Below are positions 39,735-52,730 of a stretch of DNA of 64,000 nt, piece after piece. Each line of letters starts with the position of its first letter. The first letter of the stretch is position 1. Where the stretch lies: positions 22,865,260 to 22,929,259 of the forward strand of contig CM017561.1 in NCBI GenBank assembly GCA_007844125.1, read 5' to 3'. Position numbers and translations under genes: made by a program. This DNA comes from Sinonovacula constricta. Lineage: Eukaryota; Mollusca; Bivalvia; Cardiida; Solecurtidae. The notes under the pieces are model-generated. The model was not told where the DNA came from, did not search any database, and worked only from the letters and a program-made list of their open reading frames with translations.

Positions 39735-39930
39735 TAACTGTTCGGAGCAAAGATCTACAAACGAGATTCTAGTTGATCCACTGGGGTTTCTTTACCAGGT
39801 TTGTGGAGCGCTTCAGTCTCGCACTCCCTGAAGGTTTTCCCAAAGGCAAACTGTGTAAATAAAAAAATCAATCAAAGTCTGACAACTTACAATAAGCACA
39901 TGCATCGGGAAACGCAAAAATTCAATATAA
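39735..39930 (-). mobile_element. Naiad-type 3' terminal fragment (copy D)
   Basis: The core end and adjacent 3'UTR on the - strand: complement of GTTTGTGGAGCGCTTCAGTC, CTCGCACTCCCTGAAGG and CTTACAATAAGCACATGCAT. It matches copy A around 58140-58260. Only the terminal ~195 bp is kept. Confidence 0.65.
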
Positions 39931-40794
39931 TGTTTTTAGGAAAACAGTTTTTAACGCGAACATGTAAGAGTTGAAGCTTGTATAGATATAAAAATTAGAC
40001 CTTAAAACCCTTAACAAAGATCTTGTTTGGGAGTGTGGAAGCTAATGTTGTACATTATTCTGTTTCAAGCTGTTTTTGCAATCCGCGCAACCTTTAATTG
40101 TTCAAAATTCAGGGCTTTGTTGGCCTCTTATTTCATTGCTTCTAAACAGGCGACCACGTGGTATTTGGCAGACTTTAGATGAACTCCCCTGCCTCTAGTT
40201 TGAACACACAGTGTATCTTCACAAATGCACAACATGTATTCTCGAATAATGCACACTCTCAGTAAACTATAAGCATTACAGATGTATAAATAAATTCGTT
40301 ACTAAGATCAATTGAAAACATTCCTAAAGCCAAATCAATAAATGTATAGGATTATGGACTAAATTATTTAACACCTGAGGTTTATTTTGCAGGAAGTGGA
40401 TTCAAGACTGCGTGGCCTTATTATATGTAGAAAGTTCGCCTCACTCAGATCCTGGTTAGGCAGCTTATTTGCATTAGACTCTAGATTCCCTGTTCGGGTG
40501 GCTAAACCGTAACAATACATATATTAGTAATGCGGATATAATTTGAGATTCGACAGGTAAATGTTGATATTCGCTAGTAAATTGATCTTAATAGGAAAAC
40601 ATAAGTTAAAGCTTTATTACTATAAGGTGCGTCAAAAGATCCACAATTGTTTGAGAGACGCTACAGTTGCAATTATCAGCAAACAAAAGATAACTCAATT
40701 ACAAAATATTCTCACGTTATGCTGTCACAAGAATGGAAAATTCTTGAAATAAACAGATAAAATTATAAATGATGTTTTAACTGTTGTGCGTTTA

Positions 40795-40965
40795 GTCAAT
40801 GTATAGGTAAATAAGAAAAGGTCCTATCAAAATTTTCACAGATATTTAAATTTTATCTACCTGTAGACAAAGGCAAACAAGGTAAATATAAATGTGACAA
40901 AACCAGAGACGAGACATAACACACCCAAAGAAAAGCAATCAGTTACCGCAATTTTTGTTGTTCTA
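40795..40965 (-). repeat. Naiad-type terminal head segment
   Basis: AATAAGAAAAGGTCCTATCA, AATTTTATCTACCTGTAGAC and CAGAGACGAGACATAACACA end in CAGTTACCGC. This is the outermost head of the terminal module, cut off just inside the core. It is nearly identical to the reverse complement of 50405-50545. Confidence 0.75.
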
Positions 40966-42100
40966 TGCTAGATACTATGGCACAAATTATTATTGAGGTG
41001 TTGCCGTAAGTGACCTATTAGAAAAATATATGAAAATAATAAATAATATTTACCATGTTAACATAAAATTTGAGGGTCGATGAGTATGACATAAACAGTA
41101 ATGAGAACAAGATTTGATGGTTACAACAAAAATGAGTGTTTAATTATTTTCTCAGATTGCTATTTTCAATTTGACTAGACAGGGATGCTTACTGCCCTTA
41201 TTCGTTTAATTAAAAGTATCGACTGCAAAACATTTAAGACAAATTGTGAATGACGTAATGGACTGTAAATGGATAATGTGTTGATAGCAACATAATGCCG
41301 GCGGGCGCCTACAACGTCATGCTCAGTAAGCAATTAGCACAGAAAACAAGGTTTAATGTCTTTCTTTATGTTAAGATCCTTACATTTTCACAGCATGACG
41401 TCTTTTCCGTCCAATAAATAATCATAAGTTTTAAAATCATTAAACTTGATTAAAATCAGTAAAAATGACAGATATTAGTAATCACTGGGCTTAGGCTTTT
41501 TTCTGCCCTTATTTTTTCTTGTGAACTACAACGAAAATATAATCAATATTATGTATTTTTATTCTTCACAATATAATTTGAGACAGTAAGATACACTTTT
41601 CTTATATTGTCAAGGCATGGGCAATTGTGAGTGACTATAATGCACCTTTTTAACAAATCAATAATCAGGTTATTATATTTGAAAAAATATACTGGGAACT
41701 GAAGTAAACCTCTGTTGAACCTAAACATTTATAGAAAATTCAACTTGACGTTCTTCCGGACACCACTCGTAATGCATATCAAATATAGCCTGGCTTCCAT
41801 GTCTATTGACTTTACCAAAGCATGAATATTTAATAACAAAATGCATTTACTTCATATCTAAGAAAAAAATCGTAAAATCCGTTTGCTTTTAACTGCAAAC
41901 TATTGAAAAGAACTCAATCTCTCCTATAACACTATATGCCCTACTTTCTAAATATATATGACAATACTCCCATCAGTTTAATTTGCCTTCCAGTATCTCA
42001 TCTTCTAGAAATTGTAAGATAAAATAAATACACATATAAACATAGTATTTGCTTCAAAATCAATATTATTTTACTAATGCAAGATTCTAATAACAATATT
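40966..42100. other. AT-rich DNA without recognisable features
   Basis: Nothing supported in this stretch. Confidence 0.4.
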
Positions 42101-42102
42101 AC

Positions 42103-42234
42103 CTCCATCTCTCTTTTTTATCTATCTTTATCTCATTTTCTCTCTCTTTCTGTCTCTGTCTCTGTGACTCTCTCTGTCTCTTTCTGTCTCTGTCTATCTG
42201 TCTCTCTATGTGTCTCTGTCTCTCTATGTATCTG
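42103..42234 (+). repeat. Polypyrimidine TCTCTG/TCTATC tract
   Basis: An imperfect array of CTCT, CTGT and CTAT tetranucleotides about 130 bases long. It is purely pyrimidine except for scattered G and A. Confidence 0.9.
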
Positions 42235-42377
42235 ACTGTAATCTGTACTAGGTACAACTTTGCCACTTTTTTCAGTATTGCAAATGGTTTGAATATATGT
42301 GTCGCTTATGTCGGCCTGTACATTTCACTTTATATAAAACATTCGCATGTGTTATTTGAATACATCAACAATTTGAT

Positions 42378-42641
42378 TTGTTCTTTGAACTACGTGTGTC
42401 AAAGATACAAATGATCATTTGCATTTTGTCGAAGACATCTGGTTACGACATAGAAAGCTGTTTGATTTTAAGCTACCTTCCTTCACTTCAGGCCATTAGA
42501 CGATGTATTGCAAATCATACCATGGATTCCTGTGGCAAGCGATTCTTAGTGGCCACAGCTACAGTTCATATACATGGAATGAAAGGTTTACTAAGAATGC
42601 CTCCTGATTCTATCAGCCGGCAGGAACACTCTCGTCGATAA
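42378..42641 (+). other. Open frame of 87 codons, possible exon or transposon remnant, unrecognised
   Basis: Bases 42480-42700 are less AT-rich than the surroundings. The frame includes LQAIRRCIANHTMDSCGKRF and ends RQEHSRR. A CTTCAG acceptor-like site precedes GCCATTAGAC at 42493. No known domain is recognised and the opposite strand is partly open, so the call is weak. Confidence 0.15.
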
Positions 42642-42699
42642 TCTTCGCAATGATTTTAGTGAATATACTCTCGGGAAATATTGAAGCCGGATCACGAAC

Positions 42700-44730
42700 C
42701 TGACATATTGTCCACATGAACCTAATGGAATGATTTTGCTATAGCTTTCTAAGTTCGCATAAGCTGATTAAATGTGCAATGCGTTGTAATGATCAGTGTT
42801 AGAGTGTGATGGTGTGTGGCATAGTTTTGTGAAGAACCTCTACTCGTGACAGTTCTTAAATAGAGACTTAATTACCTTGCTCATAGAATAATACGTGTTG
42901 GAAGTACGTACAATTTAACATTGTCAAAGGTGTAGATACTTGTAAATTATTAGTACATGAAATTATTGACTGACATTATATTTGTTAACATTGTTAAATC
43001 CATTTTGTAAGCATTAGAAGATATGCGCATGAAATGTTATACAGAAAATTCATGTTCTATATAGAATGTGCTATTCATTTGTACAAAGTGCAAAGAGCAT
43101 TGTCTTTTGGTTATAATTGCGTAGTTTGCCTTTGATTTTTCATGTCACAATGATGAGCCATATCAGGTTGCTAGTATGTGTGTCTTAGAAAATTATAAAA
43201 ATGTTACGAATTTAGCTTGTCCATGTCCAGTGAATAATAACTCAAGTCATTATGTGTACCTTTTGAAGACAAACGTTGCCAGACAGCGTACCCATAGTAA
43301 TAGATATTGATGACAGTCAAAACTCTCCCCCTTGCTACCTAGTCAAGTACATACCTACCTTTCTACTTATTGTTCTAGCCAGAATATGTACAAGAAAAGG
43401 GGGACGTGTTACATGAAAAGGTTTTGACTCTTAATGTATGGACTGCACGCGTTGAAATATGACTGTGACTTTGACGTTGCCTAAAAATTAAAGCTGAGGC
43501 ATACCCGATGTTTTTTTCTTAAGACAGAGCATAATGTAACACATCATTAGATATTATAAATACATGGACATTGTGGAACGAAAGGAGGGGACACAAAGCA
43601 CAATTATATGTTAATTTTCATTGTTGATGGTTTTGCGTTTCTACTTACACTTTATCTAAAATTGTAGGACAATTTCCTTCTCTCTCCATACCGCCACACA
43701 GGATAGTAACAGGGAGGGACAACTCATGGCGGCAGTGGAAAGATAATTATCCGTCTGCAAGCAGGCCTTGTCGATGGCTTGATATTAAATAATCCGACCA
43801 TGTGACGTAAATACTGCGTCAACGACCAGAAAAGGTTAATAAATAAAAAAAATCATCTCGCATGTGTCTTACGGGAATATATTTCAATCTGGTATAAGAG
43901 ATGCTGTAAATTGCACGGAGAAGTGATATGGTATAAAGAGGATCTGATATGAGTGGCCATTAGGTCCTGAAAATATTAAACGAGTTGAATGACACGATAC
44001 GAAACGAGGCTCCGTTTTATAGTTTTATCAAAGTGGTTCCTATGCCTTTCGTTATATGACATATGTAACATTATTATGCTCATTAAACAAACCATGGGAT
44101 AATGATGATAAAACTAAATTTCTTCTGCTACAGCGCTAAACCTGACTACAGTAGAGGAACATTAAATATTTAATCATAATAAAAGTAATGAAAACATTGA
44201 TATACAGCAACCAGATTATTAATCACTGATAAAACCTAATTCAGCACAAGTAAATATACGTGGATGCATGTTATAGTCTTGCAACAATGCTACTTTGTAT
44301 TTATTTTAAGTTTTAAGTGCCAAACGCAAGCAGTATATGACAAACATTATTTGGTTCTAAAATGGCACATCTATCACAATTGCGCATATTGTCCCTCTTT
44401 CTGAACCTTTTTCATTTTCATGTTCGACTCATAAAAGTGTTGTTGTTGCTGTTTTAATTCAACAAAGTCAACAATTTCTTTGTCGTCATTTTAATTGTTT
44501 TAATCGATTTTAATAAATATAATCTTCATGACAGATCAAATTCGTGATTACATAATCTACCTTAAGGAAAACGATTGATACTTTAAGTCTGTTTCCATTA
44601 AGCATTAAGTAAAATTCATGTCTGGAAATAAAACCAAATGAAATATTTATGTATTATATGTAAATGTATATTAACACCAAGTTTTTTCAAACTTAAAATT
44701 AACCGGAACATTTTCTATTATATTTTGTTA
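42700..44730. other. AT-rich DNA without recognisable genes
   Basis: I see no recognisable gene. Around 43400-43750 the composition is less AT-rich, but no frame or RNA fold stands out. Confidence 0.4.
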
Positions 44731-44732
44731 AT

Positions 44733-45022
44733 TGTCATGTGACTCATGATGCACTTGTTTCGTAGGTTGATATCAAACATAATGTTTGTCTGTCCTTCGC
44801 TCTGTCTATATATCTGTGTTATTTAATATTTTTGTCATATGTCGCATGATGCACTTGTTTCGTAGGTGGGTTGATATCAAACACAATGTTTGTCTGTCCC
44901 TCGCTCTGTCTGTATACCTGTGTTATTTCATACTTTGGTCATGTGTCGCATGCTGCACTTGTTTCGTAGGTGGGTTGATATCAAACATAATGTTTGTCTG
45001 CCCCTCGCTCTGTCTGTGCATT
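44733..45022 (+). repeat. Tandem repeat, about 100-104 bp x 3
   Basis: Units begin at TGATGCACTTGTTTCGTAGG and contain TTGATATCAAACATAATGTT and TGTCTGTCC.TCGCTCTGTC. The shared GCACTTG starts at 44751, 44851 and 44955. Identity between units is high, so the array is fairly young. The 92-codon frame across it is a translation of the repeat. Confidence 0.9.
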
Positions 45023-45029
45023 TTTGAAT

Positions 45030-46365
45030 GTGGTTTCAGGTTTTTTCTTGTTTTTAGAATTTAAAATTATCTTATAATAAATGCATCTGTTTAGAATTTC
45101 AACGACACATAATCAATACAAAATTGTCAAACTAACCATTTGTTACATGGCCGATAAAGGAATATAAAATAACATACAATCCTTCTGTTTTAACAAAAAG
45201 TGAAATTATCAAATTGTTTTAATATTAATCTACAATACCACAGAAATCAGGCCGATATTGTGCAACAAGTGTGTTTTGAATTGATATATAGAATATATAA
45301 ATGTAATGAGACACGTTATATTTGGATCTCATTTTTTAATTTAAGTTATACTCTTTATTTGTAGTTATCATGCATATTTTGCTGAACTGATTTTTGTACA
45401 TGTTTTAATTATTTGAAATTGTAAGAAGGGAAAATTATCAATTCCCATGCTCTCTTCATATTTCGAAATAACATAGATATGTACAAAGTACAGCCGGATT
45501 CTTCTGCATTCAAGACACGCGTTTTCAAAAATGACAGAGCTGCGAATGTAGTTCCTGTCGACTTGATGCCTCTTCTAGAAGATTTCTTGCGTCGTGTTCC
45601 AAACATGTAAATATTAATTTCATAAAATTTCATCTGCTCTTCGTTTTTTTTTTCTATTTGTGTGTTCACGGAGATCACATAACAATTCACTAAATAATAA
45701 TATTACTTGCAACGTATTTTAATTAAATGAAACATTAAGCTATATTTATTATTTTAAAAGATTTATTTATTAACGAAATTTTCATCAAAAGAGTGTGCAC
45801 GGAATAAAACAGATTTTTCTGTTAAGTATAATAAATAAGAAATACAATCTTTAGAGCGACATCATCTTGTTTAAAATCAATTAAAATAATCATCTTTATT
45901 TCTATCCAAGATTAATGCTGACTATATATCAAACAGAAGTATTCTAAACCTACAAATATTTTTTTTTATTTGAGAAAGAGATACATTTTGTGCAAATGTC
46001 GATAGGACAGACAAAAGTATAAGCGTATTCAACCAATTTTATAATGTCTAAATTTGATAATAATCAAAACAGCTCTTTTGCGATGAATCATCACGACATC
46101 TATATATAATAACCCACCCCACAACTAAAAAAAACAATAAATACAAAAAAAACAAACAACAAAAAACAAACCAACAACACCACCAACAAACAAACGGATC
46201 TTGTTTCCTTTCTATAAATGTTTTATATGTCATTTCCCTTGTGTTTTTCTTACGAGAGTTACATCCAATTTCGAAACCCGAAATCTTAAGCTGGAAAAAG
46301 TATGTTCCTTTAAATAAAACATTTACATATAAATAAAATTCATAGCATTTATATGTTAATAAGAA
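45030..46365. other. AT-rich DNA without recognisable features
   Basis: This includes an A/C-rich stretch (46125-46195). The 144-codon frame on the - strand at 46048-46482 reads through that stretch and into R1, and it is not a gene. Confidence 0.4.
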
Positions 46366-46799
46366 TATATAAGACAAAGTCCTGCGAACATTGCAACATA
46401 TACAAAAACTAAAAAGAAACAGGACCAAGGTATTCACATGTACACCAAATGTAAAAGTGATAACAAATCTGTGATGAGTCATTTAACAATAAGAGAAATC
46501 CCGACAGTTACCGCCTTCGAACGGTCAGTCGGCAATATTGACCGACAGGGGTGTTTAAACCGGTTTAACAGAGCTCTTACCTAGCACTTCCTGATGGGTT
46601 TCTCAAATGCAAGCAATGAAAAGAAAACCGATCCATCTGAATAAATGTCCAAGCACTGACGTTTTGTTTGACAAGTTATGACGAAAGTAGTTACGTAATT
46701 GAAAAATAATGTCCCCATAGTATTTAGAAAAGAGAGGGGTGTTATTTCGATAAGAAGACCTATAAAAAACGTTAACAGTAAATAAAATTAACTTTTTGA
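46366..46799 (+). repeat. R1 repeat, near-complete copy
   Basis: The clearest R1 copy. Head: AAAGTCCTGCGAACATTGCA, GATAACAAATCTGTGATGAG. Core: CCGACAGTTACCGCCTTCGA, ACGGTCAGTCGGCAAT, GGGGTGTTTAAACCGG, CCTAGCACTTCCTGATGGG. Tail: TTTCTCAAATGCAAGCAATG, GACAAGTTATGACGAAAGTA, ending AAATTAACTTTTTGAA. It abuts a piece that matches the 5' region of Naiad copy A on the opposite strand. Confidence 0.8.
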
Positions 46800-46829
46800 A
46801 TCAAGAAAAGAAAATGACCAGAGAAGAGT

Positions 46830-46990
46830 AAATTTTCGTAGCATGTTCATGCGGAGATGGGATCGAGGAACCAAAGTCAAATGTCCATCCAAGTAAATAC
46901 TCGTAACAATCCCTATAGAATGATATAAACGACAACATAGATTTCATGCACGGGGGATTTTTACGACCGCCACACTGCACAAGTAACAAA
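46830..46990 (-). mobile_element. Fragment matching the 5' region of Naiad copy A, joined to R1
   Basis: On the - strand, GTTACTTGTGCAGTGTGGCG followed by GTCGTAAAAA matches copy A at about 54148. Similarity continues through ATCTATGTTGTCG and GATTGTTACG. On that strand the fragment runs straight into the R1 tail and core, i.e. a 5' region joined to a 3' terminal module with the middle missing. This fits an internal deletion or a short non-autonomous relative. Confidence 0.55.
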
Positions 46991-46999
46991 ATATACTTA

Positions 47000-48029
47000 T
47001 AACTATATAATATACTATAACTTAAAACTATGACATAATATTACAGCTTACCAAGGTGTTCGTCAACTGATACAACATTTGATTTATTTCCAAGAATCTT
47101 CTGTTATCAGATTAATATAGCATGTTTGCTCAAAGTATAAACTTCTAACAAGTGCATACCAATATTAAACTGACTTTAAACTCTTTTATCAGTCTACAAT
47201 GCAAGCTGACTTACATTGGGTCCATTTGGATTATTTTTTTTCCTTATGGCGAACATAAGTAATCATTTCTACAGTAATCAATCAATAGTTAGCAATGTAT
47301 TCCTGCCGACATTTATAGGTCAGGTTAATGTAAGTATTTAATTTATATATAACGCGTAGTATGTGAGTTATTCATTTGTCTGCGTTGACAGAAACAAAAT
47401 CGACATTTTTAAATAAGGAGTCTGGTACCGGTAAATTGGCCGAGTCTGGCTTTTGACAGAGTGCAGTTCCTCTGGTTTGTAATTAAGTTACACTTTGGCA
47501 CTCACGACTAAATCCCATCAGCTAATGACGAGTCTGATTGTAAGATGCAAATAGTACCCTCACAATCAGTTTTTTATGAACTTAGTTGATAAGTTTTATT
47601 TAATTATTTGTATAACAAATGTTGTCATCGCCCAGTGATGTGTTATTTTAAGCTACGGCATTTTAACTGGTCTATTTATTAATGACCAAATATCCATACG
47701 AGGGCTGCTGGTTTTGGTATGCCTTATAATAACAAATATACATATTAAATGCCTACTGATACTCTGTTCACTTGAAATGCAATGCTTAAAGAAACAGCAT
47801 AATTACTGTTTAGAATTTAATAACGGGACCTACCAAAATACACAACCATACAAAGGGAATATAGGTCAAACGAATATTGATTATAAGATTGGGAATCTTC
47901 TTACAATGAATAAATCAGGCGATAAATAATTCACTGTGCTTCAGTTGCAGTCGAGTTAAGGACAATTTTAGACATTTAATATGTACATTTATAATGCAAG
48001 GTTGTACAAGTTTCCCATCTTTACTCAGG
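47000..48029. other. AT-rich DNA without recognisable features
   Basis: Nothing supported. The frame at 47714-47929 (+) is unconvincing. Confidence 0.4.
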
Positions 48030-50344
48030 GAATAACGAAAGTATGGGCTAACAAACCTAATCATGTCATGATTAAACCTTTCATCTCCACTGTACGATAT
48101 GGTTTAAGGAAAATATTTTACATTTTTCAAATAAGGGTTACTTCTAAAATACTTGCTTGATTTGTTTTCAACATATATATGACTTTGATATGCGTCTCCT
48201 TTGTGGTACAATTTAATTTGAATTGCGTTAATGACCGGATATAATGTTACATTTCTCTCTATTAATGTAAATAGCAGTTAACACATACAAATTGATATTT
48301 TGACTTAATAACCATTACAATTTTAATATTGTTCAGTTTGTTATAAAAACATACATTTATATTCTTGTCTTCGTCTATTAAAATCTTTCAAAACAACTTG
48401 TGGAATGTAGGGAATGGCGATATTTTTAAGTGTTGTTATTTAAGAAACATTCCGAAAATCTCTGTCCTGCTTAATATTTCTAACATAATCTAAGCATATG
48501 TTAATTTGGCAGAAATTACTGCGCCATATTCAATATTCCAGATTACGTCTTTTTCTGATATTATGATATATTCATGTCAGGGGATGTAGTATGTTCTATT
48601 CGATAAGATATACATTTTAGACGGAATGTTATATTATTCCATATTTAGCCCCCTTTGTCGTTTTTATTGCTTTAGCAATTTTAGTTCACGTCTATCACAA
48701 ATACACACAAACTTCAAAAGCCAAAACACACACACATACACACACACACACACACCTTCTTTTGTATATTGAGAACCATTCACCACGCGCTATATATTTA
48801 CTAGCATTGGATAAGCAGATGTATGAAGAAAATGTTTCTAATACCATTTTGGACCGTTCCTTTCTCATTCTTAAAAATGTAGGCTATAGAAAAGTAAAAG
48901 ATCAAAACAATAGGCTGTTCAGTTATCTTTTCTGTCTGAAATGGTTTCCAATATTTTTATTTTTAATTCATCACACTTCGAAATCCGACTGTTAAATCCC
49001 ATATCTGCTCCCATATTGTACATGACAAGGCATTGGGTTTATTGTCTTAATCTATAAAATCTCTTTGGTGCCCATGGTATTTATTCTTACGGTGGTCGGT
49101 TTAAAGTGATTATTTGTGTAATCAATTAGATACTTATGTTTCAGGATTGTATTTTGTTGTCATCTTCAAATCAATTGTTTGTTATAGGTCGGAATACAAA
49201 TGTTAAGTTCTGCTTTTATGGTTTTAAATATGAACAAAAGTCGGACATTAATTTTAGTCTCTATAGTTTATAGTTTAGTTTACATCAAATTTATATGCAA
49301 TAACGATATTTTAAGGTAATTTTGATCAGTATGAACAGTCATATTTAAAGTTTTCTAAACTAAATTTGTTGAGCAACTGACGTCTGTTAAGCTATTGAGG
49401 ATCACACTTCAAGACATTGTGTAGCCTCTTTGTCGGCTCAGTGCTGACGATTTACATAGAACTAACGTTACATTTATGAAATACAAATTTTAAAGACATT
49501 TCAAACACATTTTGAGAACATTTTAAGTACATTTCGAATATAGTTTGAGGTGTTACACAAAAACATGCTTCGTTAATGACAGTATCAATCCCAAATCGAA
49601 ACGTTAAACTTTATAATCAAACTATGAAATCCCACAGGGTTTGCGTACCAATCTTTTAGTTGTATCATATTGTACTGTGTAAATGTTGTTAAGTCTTAAA
49701 TTGCGCATTAGATTTTGGCCTTTGCAATCTTTATGCACAAATTTGATAAAAGGTTTTAAAAGTAGTTTAATTGCTTAATTTTGTAAAATAGTTGAAAATA
49801 AATGCAAATACATTTTGAAAAAAAATACCGATACAATGAAAAATGTCGGAAATCACATAAATAAAAATAATAACATCAATATAATATGGTGTGCGTTCAC
49901 TTAGGATTGCGTATCTACAAGCAATACATTGATTCACAGAAGGTTAATCTGAAAAAAATTTAGTTGATAATGCCTAATATAAGGCATAAGTATAAGGCAT
50001 GATTGAGCTCATGCCTAAATCTATTAAAAAGTTAATTGCACAAGATTCAGTTTCAATGTTCGTCCTCTATGCGTTAAATATTTTAAAGTGCTTGCCGTAA
50101 TGGTAATAAGACATGCATTGTCGTATTAACAGACATCAGTTTACCAGCACATCGCTTCGCTGATAACGTAAGGCGGTCTTTTAAGAGAGAAATCCAGCTT
50201 GTAGAACGCAGACATATAAGAACAAATGGAGGAATATTACCACCTTTTTCTGATACATGTCGTTGCTTGCATTTAACTTTGAAAATCAAACTAGATGAGG
50301 AAATTCCTGTTTTTCCTCCGAAATAATCAGTTACATTCTGAGCG

Positions 50345-50545
50345 CTCCACAAACCAGGTTTAAGCACCCTAGTTGGCCCTTTTGCCGACTGACCGTTCCA
50401 AGGCGGTAACTGATGGTTTTTCTTTTTGTATATTATGTCTCGTCTCTGTGTTTTGTCACATTTACATTTACCTTGTTTGCCTTTGTCTACAGGTAGATAA
50501 AATTTAAATATCTCTGGAAATTTTGATAGGACATTTTCTTATTTA
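50345..50545 (-). repeat. Naiad-type terminal core plus head
   Basis: AGCGCTCCACAAACCAGG, TTTGCCGACTGACCGTTCCA, AGGCGGTAACTGATGG and ATTATGTCTCGTCTCTGTG are followed by CTTGTTTGCCTTTGTCTACA and GATAGGACATTTTCTTATTT. It is almost identical to 58235-58440, so it is recent or homogenised. Confidence 0.85.
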
Positions 50546-51544
50546 CCTCTTCAGAAATATTCATGATACATACTCTTTCTTGAGATTTTTAGTGACTGTA
50601 AACATTCAAACAAATGCTTTGGATTTTCCTTTGTGTTTTGTATTGCTTGCTTTCAAAATGCTTTTACCTTTTCAATTCTTGCTTCAATTTTGATACTTCG
50701 CATCAGTAGCTTTCTTGTATTCTCATTGTGATGTATCACGCAAGATAAAATCGTCTACGTAAGATGCTTTGACACCACTCGAGGGCCATAATTCTCAACG
50801 ACTTTACGTCCAGTCGCTCGGTCGACATCATCAGTTATTTAGAGAAAAACAGCTAAGACAAAAATATCTAGAAGTCTCGGATTCCCTAGCAACTGTCCCA
50901 CTGACATGACCATGGCGTCACTTTGTCTGACTTTATCCAGCAAAAGAGATTGATATTTTCTTAAAAAATATCCTCTGTAATAAACCTGTACGTAATTTTA
51001 TGTTGTAAATGATTTTGGACATAAGATCTCCCATTCATCTACATATAAGTATACCGTGCATTAAACGAAAATCAGTAATCACACAAAACTATGTTAATGC
51101 TATTCAATGCAATATTTCTAAGTTTCTTCAGATACTTTATTTTATTTTTACTAAAATTTGGAAATTCCATTATGATGGAACAATATCTTTGCTACACTTT
51201 TGGTATTAGACGTCATTAATTTGATAATTCGCAATCACTAGATAGTTTTAATCAACATGATTTGATACGATAATAATTTTCATTAAAAGTGAAAAGTTTA
51301 TATTTTCGACATATTTACCCCTTTTATATACTGTAAAAAATTGAATAGGTCCTTTCACTTAATATTTTATTGGTTGTAAGCATACTTCTTTGTTTTATTG
51401 TTTAAATAAAAAGTTGACTGCTGGTTGTGTCACATTTATGAGTTTTAGTCAACATACTTTGTCATATAAAACAACGCTCTTGAAGCGCGAGATTGGGGTG
51501 GTTTTATATTTAAATTGTATGCTTATATCTATTCCTAAGGCTTG

Positions 51545-51771
<227 letters not shown>

Positions 51772-52539
51772 GCTAAAAATCTAGGGACCTTGCTGTATTT
51801 TATGTATTCCATTATGAATCCCAGTTAACAAGTATATCTCGTTTATCCGCTGAATGTGTAAAATGAATCATGTGGACGTTAAGTGTCTTTTACTATTACT
51901 ATTACTTAAGGACAGAAGTACGCTATTAATTTAATCGCGTCTTCCTGTGGAACACGCACTCTTTGGTAGGAAGTTTTGCATAATTTCAATGCATCTAATG
52001 GATTTTGCCTCAAGCTGTTTGAAATAAAATAAAAACGTTCCTTCATTGTCTTCTGACTAATTACCTTTTACACTTCTCTTGAAAAAAAAGACAATTTGAA
52101 ACATACATGATGTTGACATTATATAAAATTTGTGTTGCTTGTGTGCATGTAAAATGAAATGCCTTGAGTCTATATTTTATAATTGATGAAAATTGATTTA
52201 ATGAAATAAGTTACTGCTAATCAGTGCCTCTGACATTAAATTGTAATTTTCAACAGTCATTAGGGCATTTCGTGATTGTAATAAAATAAAATAATATAAA
52301 TAGTGTTATTTTTTATTAAAGGTTCAGTTAATTTCCTGATTTCTGTTTATTGAACTTACGATAAATAATCATAGAGTCATTAATACCTTTTAATATTTGT
52401 ACGTGATTTTATTCTATAAATGCATTCAGATGGAATATTACAGCCAAGTCTCTCGACTGTCTTATTACATTGTTCAAAGGAAAGGAAAATTAATATCTGT
52501 GTATTTGCTTCTTTTTCATGACCACCAAAGTCTGGCCAG

Positions 52540-52730
52540 GGTTCTATAAGTATTGTAACATATATAAGACAAGACAAACATTAATTACATTACATGCGGG
52601 TCACTCGTAAAGTTGGCAAAGGAAAGATGCGATACATTACATCAACTAGAGCAGAATAAACAAACAGTCTGCAAAGACTTGAGGTTCCTAGACCGGTTTA
52701 CAGAGCAAGATATCAAATGCGATTTATGCA
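52540..52730 (+). repeat. Degenerate R1-type core
   Basis: CAGTCTGCAAAGACTTGAGG, then CCGGTTTACAGAGC near 52695, is a decayed core in the R1 orientation. Confidence 0.35.

Noticed and set aside
44733..45022. CRISPR-like array
   Set aside because: The repeats are directly adjacent 100-bp units without unique spacers, in a eukaryotic context.
44786..45064. 92-codon open frame with internal repeats
   Set aside because: It is the translation of the 100-104-bp tandem repeat. The unit lengths are not all multiples of three and no homology is apparent.
46048..46482. 144-codon open frame on the - strand
   Set aside because: It runs through an A/C-rich simple stretch and the R1 head. The Phe/Cys-rich translation has no domain.
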